From Acinetobacter pullicarnis (GTDB lineage Bacteria > Pseudomonadota > Gammaproteobacteria > Pseudomonadales > Moraxellaceae): 64,000 nucleotides of DNA. Each line of letters begins with the position of its first letter. Position 1 is the stretch's first letter. The DNA lies in NCBI RefSeq assembly GCF_006352475.1, contig NZ_VCMZ01000001.1:2542001-2606000 (forward strand), written 5' to 3'. The notes under the pieces were generated by a model. That model did no database searches and was not told where the DNA came from. It was given only the letters and a program-made list of their open reading frames with translations. A program made the position numbers and the translations under genes. Below, one piece after another: positions 26,983 through 35,819 of the stretch.

Positions 26983-28251
26983 TTATTGTGCAGGCATATG
27001 TTGTTGAATGAAGGCAACCACTTCTTGACGTCTGATTTTAATTGCTGCGGTATGTGATGCGCCCACAACATAATCTACTCTGATGTCTGGAGAACCTAAA
27101 CGTCTTAACTCAGCAACCACGTTTTGTGTCATGGATGCAGGTACATTGGTATCGGCGGTGCCCTGAATAATATATACCGGTTTATCAATACGTTTGGTTC
27201 CTGGCTGACTATCAACAAGGAACTTTTCAACCGATTTATCATTTTTAAAACTCGCTTCATCTAAGCCTGGATAATCCATCACACTTGTGCCTGGATATTT
27301 CTGCATATAATCAATAATGTCGACCTTAAAGTTCTGGATCAGACTCTGGCTCGGATCGGCATCATTTAAGCACATGCCATTTTCACCGGTGCTGCCCTCT
27401 CCTAGTGCAGCCAAGCCTTTGGCACGTAGTTGGAATAAATCACGATATTCAAAACTTGGTTCGTAAGCCTTAATACCGATTCCTGTGAGTGCAGCATATG
27501 ACAATAAGGTCGCATAGGAGGTCACAGAGTTACGATCTTGCAAAGGTTGCTGAGCTTGATTTTCGAGCACTTCAATTTTTCTTAATTCAGTCGGTGCAAC
27601 TTCTAAAATAATTTCACCCAAACTCGAAGCTGGTGCGCCTGCCACGGCACCCTTATAAGTCGGATCGGTATTGGCATATTCGGCTGTCCCAAGCGAGGCC
27701 TGACCACCTTGAGACTGTCCGGCAGACATCCATGCGCCATTCAGATCTTTACCATACTTGGCTTTATATGCAGTAACTGCTGCAAGCGCTGATTCGGCTT
27801 CACTTTGTAGATTTAAATAGGGATGAATACCACGTGTCCCAAGTCCCTCATAGTCTGGTGCAATAATAATATAGCCCGCAGCCAACAGGTCTTGCGCCAA
27901 CTCAGCAAAGTTTTCACCAATTAATGTATTACTTGGCGCACAACTATCTCCCACACCAACCGTCCCATGTTCCCAAACCACAACACGCCAACCGTCCTTT
28001 GGTTTTGCTGTCTTAGGATAAAAAACCAATGCAGTTGCATCAGCCATTTTCCCTTGTACGTTTTTCATGGTGTAAGTCATAACTTTAATGGAAGCCGCAT
28101 TGGCTAAACTGTCCTTCACATAAGGCGTTTCTTTTATATAGTTATTGAGTCCTTGTGGTTTCTGATAATCATCATTGTCGTTACAGGCAGTTAGAAGTAA
28201 TGCTCCACTGCAGCATAGCGCTAGCATGGTTTTTTTTAGTAGATGACCCAT
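26983..28251 (-). CDS. Lipoprotein alpha/beta hydrolase (secretory lipase-like), paralogue A
   Basis: A 422-residue exported lipoprotein: hydrophobic signal with lipobox LTAC (Cys23), then an alpha/beta hydrolase domain. The nucleophile elbow is GQSQGG (Ser180); VVWEHGTVGVGDSCAPS precedes it, IIQGTADTNVP probably holds the acid and GASHTAA the histidine. The layout resembles the secretory lipase family. It may hydrolyse esters at the cell envelope; the substrate is unknown. Two further paralogues follow upstream at 28708-30225 and 30770-32020, each separately promoted. GGGAG precedes the ATG. Confidence 0.82.
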   Translation of the reverse strand: MGHLLKKTMLALCCSGALLLTACNDNDDYQKPQGLNNYIKETPYVKDSLANAASIKVMTYTMKNVQGKMADATALVFYPKTAKPKDGWRVVVWEHGTVGVGDSCAPSNTLIGENFAELAQDLLAAGYIIIAPDYEGLGTRGIHPYLNLQSEAESALAAVTAYKAKYGKDLNGAWMSAGQSQGGQASLGTAEYANTDPTYKGAVAGAPASSLGEIILEVAPTELRKIEVLENQAQQPLQDRNSVTSYATLLSYAALTGIGIKAYEPSFEYRDLFQLRAKGLAALGEGSTGENGMCLNDADPSQSLIQNFKVDIIDYMQKYPGTSVMDYPGLDEASFKNDKSVEKFLVDSQPGTKRIDKPVYIIQGTADTNVPASMTQNVVAELRRLGSPDIRVDYVVGASHTAAIKIRRQEVVAFIQQHMPAQ

Positions 28252-28457
28252 CTTAACTCCCTATCTTAAATTACACATTCTTGTGCTGAGAGTGAGTAAT
28301 TAAACACAAATTTAATGCATTGAACAGATATTTAAGTTTAGTTTATCTAAATAAATGTAAGTATAATCAATAAAAACCTATAAATAGCAGTGGTCAGCAC
28401 AATTAAAATATGGCGACTTTCAATAAAATCTTCTCAAAAGACAATTACTAAGATCTT

Positions 28458-28541
28458 ATCTAGCCCATCACGCATTTGGGTTGAATTGAATAAGCAATCA
28501 AAAAAATGTGGTGTCTATCTGGCATTTTGATGGGGCTAGAT
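28458..28541. repeat. Long-range inverted repeat in the hydrolase A-B intergenic region
   Basis: ATCTAGCCCATCA at 28458-28470 is repeated in inverted form as TGATGGGGCTAGAT at 28528-28541, with one extra G, 57 bp apart. The 456-bp gap 28252-28707 has no gene. The pair could fold as an RNA stem-loop in the leader of hydrolase A or be ends of a small decayed element. No target duplication was seen. Confidence 0.4.
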
Positions 28542-28630
28542 TTTGTTCGCTTTAAATGAGCTCTATGATCTAATGTCTCCTTTGATGTCTAAGTAAATCG
28601 CTGTTGTCTCATGTTAAACCTAAAAATAAA

Positions 28631-28646
28631 AGGAGCCGAAGCTCCT
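28631..28646 (-). terminator. Terminator of lipoprotein hydrolase B
   Basis: On the minus strand AGGAGC-TTCG-GCTCCT followed by TTTATTTTTA, 60 bp after the stop codon. The stem is nearly the same as that of the hydrolase A terminator, consistent with duplication of the whole unit. Confidence 0.82.
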
Positions 28647-28707
28647 CCTACTTTGTCTCGTACACTGTCTATTACACTACTTCTTGCTTGCTCTCTATCT
28701 CATTCTC

Positions 28708-30225
28708 TTATGACGCAGGCATGGTCTTTTTCACAAATTCCATCAACGTATCATTGGCCTTATCAATAGCTGTGGCATGCGTTGCATCTTGCTGTTCTGA
28801 ATAAGTAACTATAGAACCCAATCTTTCTAGCTTTTCTTTTAAAGCAATCGTTTCTAATGGATCTACACTTGAATCGGCTAAACCCTGAATAATTAATGTC
28901 GGTGTATTGAGTTTTTTGGTTCCAAGTAGATTGTCCTGAATATACTTAACAATCATAGGATGGGTCGCAAAATTAGGAATAATACCTGGATAGTCAGGAA
29001 TGAATGCCAATGGGTTCTTCTCAGTAAACTGCTTTATTTCAGTCATAAATAAGCTTCGCATATCAGCTAAACAACGCCCATTATCGCCAACCGGCCCACC
29101 CTCTGCTGCTTCTGCAATTGTGGCTGAACTTCCAATAAATAATTCTTGGTAATTAAAGCTTGGATTACTTGCCTTGATCCCTACCACAAAATAAGAGGCA
29201 TACGTTAAGAGATCACTATAACCTGTAAGGACTCTATCTTTATACTCTGGGATTGTTTTCCCAATTTCCAATCTGGCAGGTCCTCTAGCTGTTATGAGTT
29301 CCACAATATTAGAAACAGGTGCACTAGCAATAGTACCTTTGTAGGTCGTATCGTTATTGGAGTATTCTGCCGTTCCTAAGGCACCATGCCCGCCTTGAGA
29401 CTGCCCAACAGCCATCCAAGATCCTTGATAGGTTTTACCATATTGTTTTTTAATGGCATTTACTGCATAAATTGCCGATTTAGCTGCACTGCCTAAATTC
29501 ATATAAGGATGATGCACCCCAGGTGTACCTACGCCCTCATAATCAGGCGCGACAATGACATAACCGGCTTTAAGTAAGCTGGTTGCAAGTATCTTGAAAC
29601 TTGCATTGATCTTATTCGCACTCGGTGCACAACGATCACCTAGACCAACCGTACCATGTTCCCAAACCACAATACGCCAACCATCTTTCGGTTGCGGTGT
29701 TTTAGGAATCATCACCATTGCTGTTGCTTTGGCTGTTTTACCCAATACAGTCGGCATGTTGTAACTCATTACATTAATCGATGCAGCATCCTCTAATAAC
29801 GTATCCGCACTATAAGCAACTTCACCTAAGTATTCTGCAGATGTTTTATTTGCAGCATTTTTATTGGTGATTACGATTAGGGCATTCGGAGGTGTATTGG
29901 GTGCTTTGTCACCAGCCTTAGGCGCTTCTCCTGTTTTTTTGTCATTCGCTTTAAGCGCATCTGGTGCTTTGCCGTCGGCTTTAGGTACGTCTGCTGCTTT
30001 GCCATCTTCTGCCTTCTCTTTTTCTGGTGCTTTCTCTGGTTCTGGTGTTTTCTCTGGTTCTGGTTCTTTCTCTGGTGCTTTTAGTTTCGTTTCAACTGCT
30101 TTTACAGGCTCGGTTTTTTTGGGTTGCGGCGTTGGAGGGTCATCCTTCTTATCTTTACAGGCACTTAACAGCAGCATACTGCTGCAGCAAACAGCCAATA
30201 CTGGCACTTTGAAAGTGTTAATCAT
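28708..30225 (-). CDS. Lipoprotein alpha/beta hydrolase, paralogue B, with Pro/Lys/Glu-rich linker
   Basis: A 505-residue paralogue of A and C. The lipobox is LSAC (about Cys23). Residues about 24-115 form a low-complexity linker rich in P, E, K, A and D with repeated EPEK, PEKAPE and GKAPDA units, absent from A and C. The catalytic domain follows: VVWEHGTVGLGDRCAPS, the nucleophile elbow GQSQGG, LIIQGLADSSVDP and the histidine region DATHATA. The linker would hold the enzyme away from the membrane or bind cell wall; that is inference. AAGGAT precedes the ATG. Own terminator. Confidence 0.82.
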   Translation of the reverse strand: MINTFKVPVLAVCCSSMLLLSACKDKKDDPPTPQPKKTEPVKAVETKLKAPEKEPEPEKTPEPEKAPEKEKAEDGKAADVPKADGKAPDALKANDKKTGEAPKAGDKAPNTPPNALIVITNKNAANKTSAEYLGEVAYSADTLLEDAASINVMSYNMPTVLGKTAKATAMVMIPKTPQPKDGWRIVVWEHGTVGLGDRCAPSANKINASFKILATSLLKAGYVIVAPDYEGVGTPGVHHPYMNLGSAAKSAIYAVNAIKKQYGKTYQGSWMAVGQSQGGHGALGTAEYSNNDTTYKGTIASAPVSNIVELITARGPARLEIGKTIPEYKDRVLTGYSDLLTYASYFVVGIKASNPSFNYQELFIGSSATIAEAAEGGPVGDNGRCLADMRSLFMTEIKQFTEKNPLAFIPDYPGIIPNFATHPMIVKYIQDNLLGTKKLNTPTLIIQGLADSSVDPLETIALKEKLERLGSIVTYSEQQDATHATAIDKANDTLMEFVKKTMPAS

Positions 30226-30769
30226 TTTTCATATCCTTTGATTTAGATGAGTATTATTAAGTACTACTTTTTCACATCTACGCTTTCCTTACAGGTCTTT
30301 CGATTTTCATTATTCACTTTTTATTTATTTCATTGAGATTTTATAATGTGTACGCCTACGACTTTTAATTGATCAAACTTCGTACAAAATCATTATATAA
30401 ATATGTTTTACTTAGTCAAAGAAATTAATATTGATTTTATAATTATTTATTTTTATTTTATTTAACTTACTGCTTAACAATAATATATTCTAAAAATAAA
30501 TATAAAAATAATTTATTATATTTATTTATAAAACCCAACAACCATATATTCTTTAAATAAAATTTCAAACAAAGTATCTACCTGTATTTATTTTAAATAA
30601 ACACTCCATTTAACCACGCAGAATTTTATAAAATAGCGATAATATCTAAGCTTCAATCTTATATTTAAAACCAGACCAAAGCTTATATCAAAAGCAATAT
30701 TAAAATCACACTTTTGATTGGCATTACCAAGTCAACCCATCAATTGACTCAGCAACACAACCACTTAAA
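30226..30769. other. AT-rich intergenic region between hydrolases B and C
   Basis: 544 bp, very AT-rich, with many T and A runs. It must hold the promoter of hydrolase B. The short dyad GTCAA-N7-TTGAC near 30731-30747 is a weak candidate end structure for hydrolase C. I see no gene or RNA with confidence. Confidence 0.5.
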
Positions 30770-32020
30770 TTAAAGCATGCCCTCTTTCAATGACGAGGCT
30801 GGCATATATTGTTGTACAAACTTTAGCAACTCATCATTTTTTTGCACAATTGCCTGACTATGCGATGCGCCCTCCACAGGCACAAAGTGAAGCGCTGTCC
30901 CAAGTTCAATCAGATGATCCTTTAAACCAACGGTGATTACATATGGAATGGCTTCATCTGCCGTTCCTTGAATAATCATCAATGGACTTTTTATTTTCTT
31001 GGTCCCTGGTTGATTATCCAACAGGAATTTTTTCACACTCGGGTTTTGATTAAAATCTTTATTGAGTGCCGGATAATCTAAAACTGTTTTCCCCTTATTT
31101 CTTGCTAGAAAGTCTTTAATATCAGCACTGAATCGACTATAAAGCGGGGCTAAACATTCACCTTGCTCACCTGTAGAACCTTCTGCATAAGCCGCAATCT
31201 CGCCAGAGCGTGGTTCAAATACTTGTTTATAGTTGAACTGTGGTTCATAAGCTTTAATTCCAACGGTGGCATAGGCAGCAAAGGTCAGCAACCCTGCATA
31301 GCCTTCAATCGCAACCTCCTGTTTTCCTGCAGCAACCAACTGCTCCAATACCATCGGTGCACCGAGCGCAATAATATCGAGACTCGATGCTGGTGCTGCT
31401 GCGACAGTACCTTTGTAATTTCGATCATCATTGGCATACTCAGCAATTCCTAAAGCGGCATGCCCACCTTGCGACTGCCCAACAGACATCCAAGCGCCAT
31501 TCATTTGATTTTGATACAGTTGTTTGATCGCTATCATTGCATAACTTGCAGATCGTGATGCACTGCCTAAATTTAAATAAGGATGAATACCAGACGTGCC
31601 TAGGCCTTCAAAATCTGGTGCGACAATCACATAACCCGCTTTGAGTAAACCTGCAGCCGTTGTTTTAAAGTTTACATCCAAGGCATTATTACTTGGCGCA
31701 CAACGATCACCAATGCCAACAGTACCATGCCCCCAAACCACAACGCGCCAACCATCTTTCGGCTGCGGTGTTTGTGGAAACATTAACATTGCTGTGGCTT
31801 TTGCTGTTTTACCCTGAACGTTGGGCATGTTATAAGTCATCACTTGTATTGACTTAGCTTCTGGCAAATTATCTAAACTGTATTTGCGTTCAGAGACCTG
31901 CATGGTTGTTTGCTTGTTCGCCTTCGGTCGAGGTTTTCGACGATCTTTATTGTCATCCTGACATGCACTGAGTAATATTGCAGCGCTACAACAAATCGCT
32001 ATTAATTTTAGTTTTAACAT
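30770..32020 (-). CDS. Lipoprotein alpha/beta hydrolase, paralogue C
   Basis: A 416-residue paralogue of A and B with the same motif order: lipobox LSAC, VVWGHGTVGIGDRCAPS, GQSQGG, IIQGTADEAIP, GASHSQA. I start it at 32020 (MLKLKLIAICC) because AAGGA lies 8 nt before that ATG; the ATG at 32029 overlaps the AAGGA and the frame extends to 32041. It differs from B by lacking the long linker, having only a short basic stretch (RRKPRPKANK) after the lipobox. Substrate unknown. Upstream of it on the minus strand is ubiA, ended by its own terminator. Confidence 0.8.
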   Translation of the reverse strand: MLKLKLIAICCSAAILLSACQDDNKDRRKPRPKANKQTTMQVSERKYSLDNLPEAKSIQVMTYNMPNVQGKTAKATAMLMFPQTPQPKDGWRVVVWGHGTVGIGDRCAPSNNALDVNFKTTAAGLLKAGYVIVAPDFEGLGTSGIHPYLNLGSASRSASYAMIAIKQLYQNQMNGAWMSVGQSQGGHAALGIAEYANDDRNYKGTVAAAPASSLDIIALGAPMVLEQLVAAGKQEVAIEGYAGLLTFAAYATVGIKAYEPQFNYKQVFEPRSGEIAAYAEGSTGEQGECLAPLYSRFSADIKDFLARNKGKTVLDYPALNKDFNQNPSVKKFLLDNQPGTKKIKSPLMIIQGTADEAIPYVITVGLKDHLIELGTALHFVPVEGASHSQAIVQKNDELLKFVQQYMPASSLKEGML

Positions 32021-32095
32021 GATCTTCATCCTTGGATTCATTGTTATTTAAATATATGTTCTCATCTCGATAAAGGATAATAGAACATAAAAAAA

Positions 32096-32113
32096 ACCAC
32101 CTGAATAGGTGGT
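32096..32113 (-). terminator. Terminator of ubiCA
   Basis: Stem ACCACCT-N4-AGGTGGT followed on the minus strand by a run of eight T, 23 bp after the ubiA stop. Confidence 0.9.
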
Positions 32114-32135
32114 CTCTTTAAAATAAAAATAGTGT

Positions 32136-33014
32136 TTATAATAGAGAAATAAATATTCCTGCAAAGATCATCAAACCAATCCAACGATTATGGCGAAAGG
32201 CCCAAAAACACTGTTGCGGATCACGATTATGGGTTTTTATCCATTGATAAATAAAATCAAGCATTGCAACAACCAAACCAATAATTGCATAAGGAAATAA
32301 TAAACCTTCTTGGTATAAAGCTGCACCGATTAAGATTAAACTGCTGGCTTGTAACAGTGAAATTATCGCAATATCATATTGACCAAATAGTATAGCCGTA
32401 GATTTAACCCCAATTTTTAAATCATATTCTCGGTCAGTAATCGCATATTGGGTATCATATGCGACTGTCCATGCAAGGTTTCCAAAATATAATAACCAGC
32501 AAGTTAAATTGGGCTCTGCGCCTACAGCTGCATAGGCCATTGGAATAGGCCAAGAAAATGCAGCACCTAAAAAGACTTGAGGCAGCTGGGTATAGCGCTT
32601 CATAAATGGATAAATGAAGGCCAAAAATAAAGCCCCAAAGGACCAGTAAAATGTTTCAATTGGCAGAAATAATAATAGCGTAGCGCTTGCTGCAACCAAA
32701 ACTAAAAATACGGCTACAGCCTCTTTACCACTTATTACCCCTGTGGCCAATGGGCGATCTTTGGTTCTTTCTACATGCGCATCCACTTTACGATCCGCAA
32801 AGTCGTTTATTGCACATCCCGCAGCACGCATAAAAATTACGCCCAAAGTCATTAGAAATAAAATTTTTAAATCAGGAATACCTTTCGCAGCCACCCATAA
32901 GGCCCACATGGTTGGCCAAAATACCAACTCAGTACCAATCGGCTTATCAAAACGACAGAGATAATAATAAGCAGCCAAACGTTGCCGCCAATGTATTGTA
33001 TGTTGAGTGACCAT
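32136..33014 (-). CDS. ubiA: 4-hydroxybenzoate octaprenyltransferase
   Basis: A 292-residue integral membrane prenyltransferase of ubiquinone biosynthesis that joins the polyprenyl chain to 4-hydroxybenzoate. Family motifs with the magnesium-binding aspartates are present: GCAINDFADRKVDAHVERTKDRPLA near residue 65-90 (NDxxD) and AYDTQYAITDREYDLKIGVKSTA near 185-207 (DxxxD). About eight or nine membrane helices. AAGGAT precedes the ATG, which follows the ubiC stop by 2 bp, so both are one operon. Confidence 0.96.
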   Translation of the reverse strand: MVTQHTIHWRQRLAAYYYLCRFDKPIGTELVFWPTMWALWVAAKGIPDLKILFLMTLGVIFMRAAGCAINDFADRKVDAHVERTKDRPLATGVISGKEAVAVFLVLVAASATLLLFLPIETFYWSFGALFLAFIYPFMKRYTQLPQVFLGAAFSWPIPMAYAAVGAEPNLTCWLLYFGNLAWTVAYDTQYAITDREYDLKIGVKSTAILFGQYDIAIISLLQASSLILIGAALYQEGLLFPYAIIGLVVAMLDFIYQWIKTHNRDPQQCFWAFRHNRWIGLMIFAGIFISLL

Positions 33015-33016
33015 GA

Positions 33017-33526
33017 TTATCCTTGGGGATCTGCAGCTTGATTGACCTGTGCGGCAAGAAATTGCTCAAATGCAGGTAAAAAAGTTTCTTGAACAATGAA
33101 TTTACAACCGTGCCAAGTATAACAACTTTGCCGGGTCCAACCGTCCTCTAAATACAAGACACGTCGTTGACATTTCGGCTGATGACGATCGAATAAATAG
33201 CGGCCAATTGGTTGAGTACCAATATATTTAAACAAGCGCGCTTTGGCATGCAGACTTAAAATTGGAAAAATACTTTTTGCTTTGACCCAAGGCTGTGTTT
33301 CACAACCATAGAGCAAACTTTCACGCACCCATGAGGTGTGATGAAATGGCATTTTCATCCATTGACTGTCTTTAAAATTCATTTTTTTAAAATATTGCTG
33401 AGTGGGCTGCACTCGAAAGGTGCCCCCTGCTAAATCTGTAAGCTGCTGCGTTAAAGAACCTGAGGCATATAACCACCTTTTTAATTCCGGATTTAAACCC
33501 TTGTTAAACAATGGTTGAGCATGCAT
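33017..33526 (-). CDS. ubiC: Chorismate pyruvate-lyase
   Basis: A 169-residue cytoplasmic enzyme that releases pyruvate from chorismate to give 4-hydroxybenzoate, the first ubiquinone-specific step and the substrate of the next gene, ubiA. Recognisable stretches are SWVRESLLYGCETQPWVKAKSIFP (active-site arginine region) and QPIGRYLFDR. The start at 33526 (MHAQPLF) has GAGAGAAG 6 nt upstream; a TTG at 33532 is less likely. The stop codon lies 2 bp before ubiA. Confidence 0.92.
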   Translation of the reverse strand: MHAQPLFNKGLNPELKRWLYASGSLTQQLTDLAGGTFRVQPTQQYFKKMNFKDSQWMKMPFHHTSWVRESLLYGCETQPWVKAKSIFPILSLHAKARLFKYIGTQPIGRYLFDRHQPKCQRRVLYLEDGWTRQSCYTWHGCKFIVQETFLPAFEQFLAAQVNQAADPQG

Positions 33527-34056
33527 ATTCAACTTCTCTCGCGCTTTTTAAGCAGTATAACTGATATCAGCATCATTTTTAATATTTGATTAATCATGTA
33601 ATTAACTGATCATATTATCCGCTAGAATTTTCAAAATTCGATTTTTGATGAGATCAAGAATATCCAACAGTCCATACGATAATCTAAAAAACCGGACTTC
33701 TATCTCCCCCGAACACAAGCGATCGCATTTGATCATCTTCAAGAAATTTATCGGTTATTCAGGTTGATTGACTTGAACTTCTAATAAAGTACTCCATAAT
33801 CATAGTGATCAATTGATTCATAAATATTTTTTGTCGCTGTCATTTTTTGAACATCAAGATTAGACATGCTTTGTATGTCGAGTATTTCGACATGGCAGCT
33901 GCGAATTTGATTTATAACCTCGATGCGAAATAGTCTACAATTATTGATAGATTCATTTTTCCGATTCTAACAATGCAAAAATACTGTTTCCTCAATAAAG
34001 AAAAATCACCTATTCTAGTTTCATATTAGATACAAACCTCACTCTTGGAGATATTG
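33527..34056. other. Divergent promoter region between ubiC and ahpC
   Basis: 530 bp without a gene. It holds a perfect palindrome at 33875-33893 and a loose match to half an OxyR site, ATAG-N7-TTAT, at 33930-33944. A GGAG site precedes ahpC. Confidence 0.5.
33875..33893. promoter_or_regulatory. Palindrome ATGTCGA-N5-TCGACAT upstream of ahpC
   Basis: A perfect 7-5-7 inverted repeat 160-180 bp upstream of ahpC. GC content exceeds its surroundings and the symmetry is exact, as in a bound operator. The regulator is unknown. Confidence 0.5.
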
Positions 34057-34620
34057 ATGAGCTTAATTAACACCGAAGTTAAACCATTTAACACTCAGGC
34101 TTACCACAATGGCCAATTCGTTGAAGTGACTGAAGCTGCACTTAAAGGCAAATGGTCTGTATTCTTTTTCTATCCAGCAGACTTCACTTTTGTTTGCCCA
34201 ACAGAACTAGGTGACCTTGCTGACAACTATGCTGAATTCCAAAAAATTGGCGTTGAAATCTATTCAGTTTCTACTGATACACATTTCACGCATAAAGCTT
34301 GGCACGATTCTTCAGACGAAATCAAAAAAATTCAATACCCAATGCTTGGCGATGCAACTTGGACTTTGTCTAGAAACTTCGAAGTATTAATCGAAGCTGC
34401 TGGTCTTGCTGACCGTGGTACTTTCGTAATCGATCCAGAAGGCAAAATCCAAATCGTTGAAATCAACGCTGGTGGTGTAGGCCGTGATGCAACTGAATTA
34501 CTTCGCAAAGTAAAAGCTGCTCAATACGTTCACGCTCACCCAGGTGAAGTTTGCCCAGCAAAATGGAAAGAAGGCGAAGCAACACTTGCACCTTCAATCG
34601 ACCTCGTTGGTAAAATCTAA
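34057..34620 (+). CDS. ahpC: Alkyl hydroperoxide reductase peroxidase subunit
   Basis: A 187-residue 2-Cys peroxiredoxin that reduces hydrogen peroxide and organic hydroperoxides, recycled by AhpF. The peroxidatic Cys47 is in FTFVCPTEL and the resolving cysteine near 166 in GEVCPAKW. Length equals that of E. coli AhpC. The start at 34057 follows CTTGGAG; an earlier in-frame ATG-like extension to 34045 has no site. ahpF lies 1.2 kb downstream on the same strand, separated by two genes on the opposite strand, so the two subunits are expressed separately. Confidence 0.96.
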   Translation: MSLINTEVKPFNTQAYHNGQFVEVTEAALKGKWSVFFFYPADFTFVCPTELGDLADNYAEFQKIGVEIYSVSTDTHFTHKAWHDSSDEIKKIQYPMLGDATWTLSRNFEVLIEAAGLADRGTFVIDPEGKIQIVEINAGGVGRDATELLRKVKAAQYVHAHPGEVCPAKWKEGEATLAPSIDLVGKI

Positions 34621-34660
34621 TCTACTTTAATCTTTTGATTTAAAGTTGATAAAGCAAAAA

Positions 34661-34686
34661 ACCACGTCCATGTGACGTGGTTTTTT
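34661..34686 (+). terminator. Terminator of ahpC
   Basis: Stem ACCACGTC/GACGTGGT with a short loop and a T-run, 40 bp after the stop codon. Upstream A-run makes it possibly active on both strands, also serving the methyltransferase gene. Confidence 0.9.
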
Positions 34687-34740
34687 GTGGCTATCATTTA
34701 CTCATTGTATCGTTGCTTAAAAGCAATGTAGTTCGTTGGC

Positions 34741-35337
34741 TTAGGACTTTGGAGAAATCAAAAACAGTCCTGCGCCTAATGACAAGGTCATGCTCATAAA
34801 GCGTTCATCATTTTTAACAGCTTCAATAAAACTTTTGACTTCAGCTGCATGTGAAATCACATTATCGACAATCAATACACTGCCCTGCTTGATAAACATC
34901 TGCTGTAAATACGGCCAATAATCTAAGTAAGCATCACGTTCAGCATCAAGTAATATGAAATCATACTGCTGATCATGCTGTTCAACTAAAAAGTTTTTAG
35001 CATCCCCGACCCAAAAATCAATCACATGATCGAGTTTTAATTCCGTCGCATAATTTTGCGCTTTTGCTGTACGAGCAGGATCAATTTCAAGTGTTGTCAA
35101 CTTGCCACCCGTTACCTGGATGGCATCTGCCATCCATAAGGTCGAGTAACCTGTCGAAGTTCCTATTTCTAATATTTTTTTAGATTGTTGAATTCGAATC
35201 AACATCGCAAGGTATTGTGCGGAATCAGGTTCAATATTTCGATATCGTTTGATCCGATCGCTTTGTACTGCATCGTGTTGCATAAAACTACGGTACAGTT
35301 GATTGATTCGATCGGTAAAAGCTGTACTTAAACTCAT
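34741..35337 (-). CDS. Class I SAM-dependent O-methyltransferase (family 3)
   Basis: A 198-residue methyltransferase of the catechol/caffeoyl-CoA O-methyltransferase group. The SAM motif I is ILEIGTSTGYSTLWMA (about residues 55-70), with LTTLEIDPARTAKA as motif II and the metal-binding DFILLDAERDAY region followed by VLIVDNV. Substrate unknown; bacterial relatives methylate small phenolics or are uncharacterised. It stands alone between ahpC and DUF1653 genes. Confidence 0.82.
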   Translation of the reverse strand: MSLSTAFTDRINQLYRSFMQHDAVQSDRIKRYRNIEPDSAQYLAMLIRIQQSKKILEIGTSTGYSTLWMADAIQVTGGKLTTLEIDPARTAKAQNYATELKLDHVIDFWVGDAKNFLVEQHDQQYDFILLDAERDAYLDYWPYLQQMFIKQGSVLIVDNVISHAAEVKSFIEAVKNDERFMSMTLSLGAGLFLISPKS

Positions 35338-35418
35338 AATGCTTTTTTCCCCTGAGGTTTATCTCAGTATTCAATCTTTACATGACTTTAGGTCAAAGCG
35401 ATGACATTTGACTGAATC

Positions 35419-35640
35419 TTATGTGAGATCTTGTTCTAACTTAAAACGTGGCACTTGGCTGCCATCCTCTTGTTGTACATTTTCAATAAACATCGCCAAA
35501 GGTCGAATCCAGATAGAGTAGTCATCATATAAACATTGATAAACCACATGTTCTTCTCTGTTTTCACTGTGTTTGGCAACATGAAGCACTTGATATAACT
35601 TTCCTTTATAGTGCCGATATATGCCTCTGTTAATTTGCAT
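35419..35640 (-). CDS. DUF1653-family small protein
   Basis: A 73-residue protein with the DUF1653 pattern: GIYRHYKGKLYQVLHVAKHSE, then YQCLYDDYSIWIRPLAMF. The family is widespread, usually a single small beta domain, and of unknown function. About 80 bp separates it from the methyltransferase gene downstream on the same strand, so co-transcription is possible. Confidence 0.85.
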   Translation of the reverse strand: MQINRGIYRHYKGKLYQVLHVAKHSENREEHVVYQCLYDDYSIWIRPLAMFIENVQQEDGSQVPRFKLEQDLT

Positions 35641-35819
35641 TCTTATTCACTCATCTCATCCTATATTGCCAGTATTGTAATCAGAATGCTGTACTGAACC
35701 ACAGCGGCATTGATTCTAAAAACCGATCACAATGATAAATACAAACTGTTTTACCTATATATGCGTTTATCGTATGATGGCTGCAATCCAATAATTTAAA
35801 TCTTCTGGAAGTAAAAATC

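Noticed and set aside
29864..30241. 125-residue frame opposite the low-complexity linker
   Set aside because: Repetitive Ser/Gly/Phe composition arises from the complementary Pro/Lys/Glu repeats.
33930..33950. OxyR site upstream of ahpC
   Set aside because: Only one half-site, ATAG-N7-TTAT, resembles the motif; the remaining tetrads do not match.
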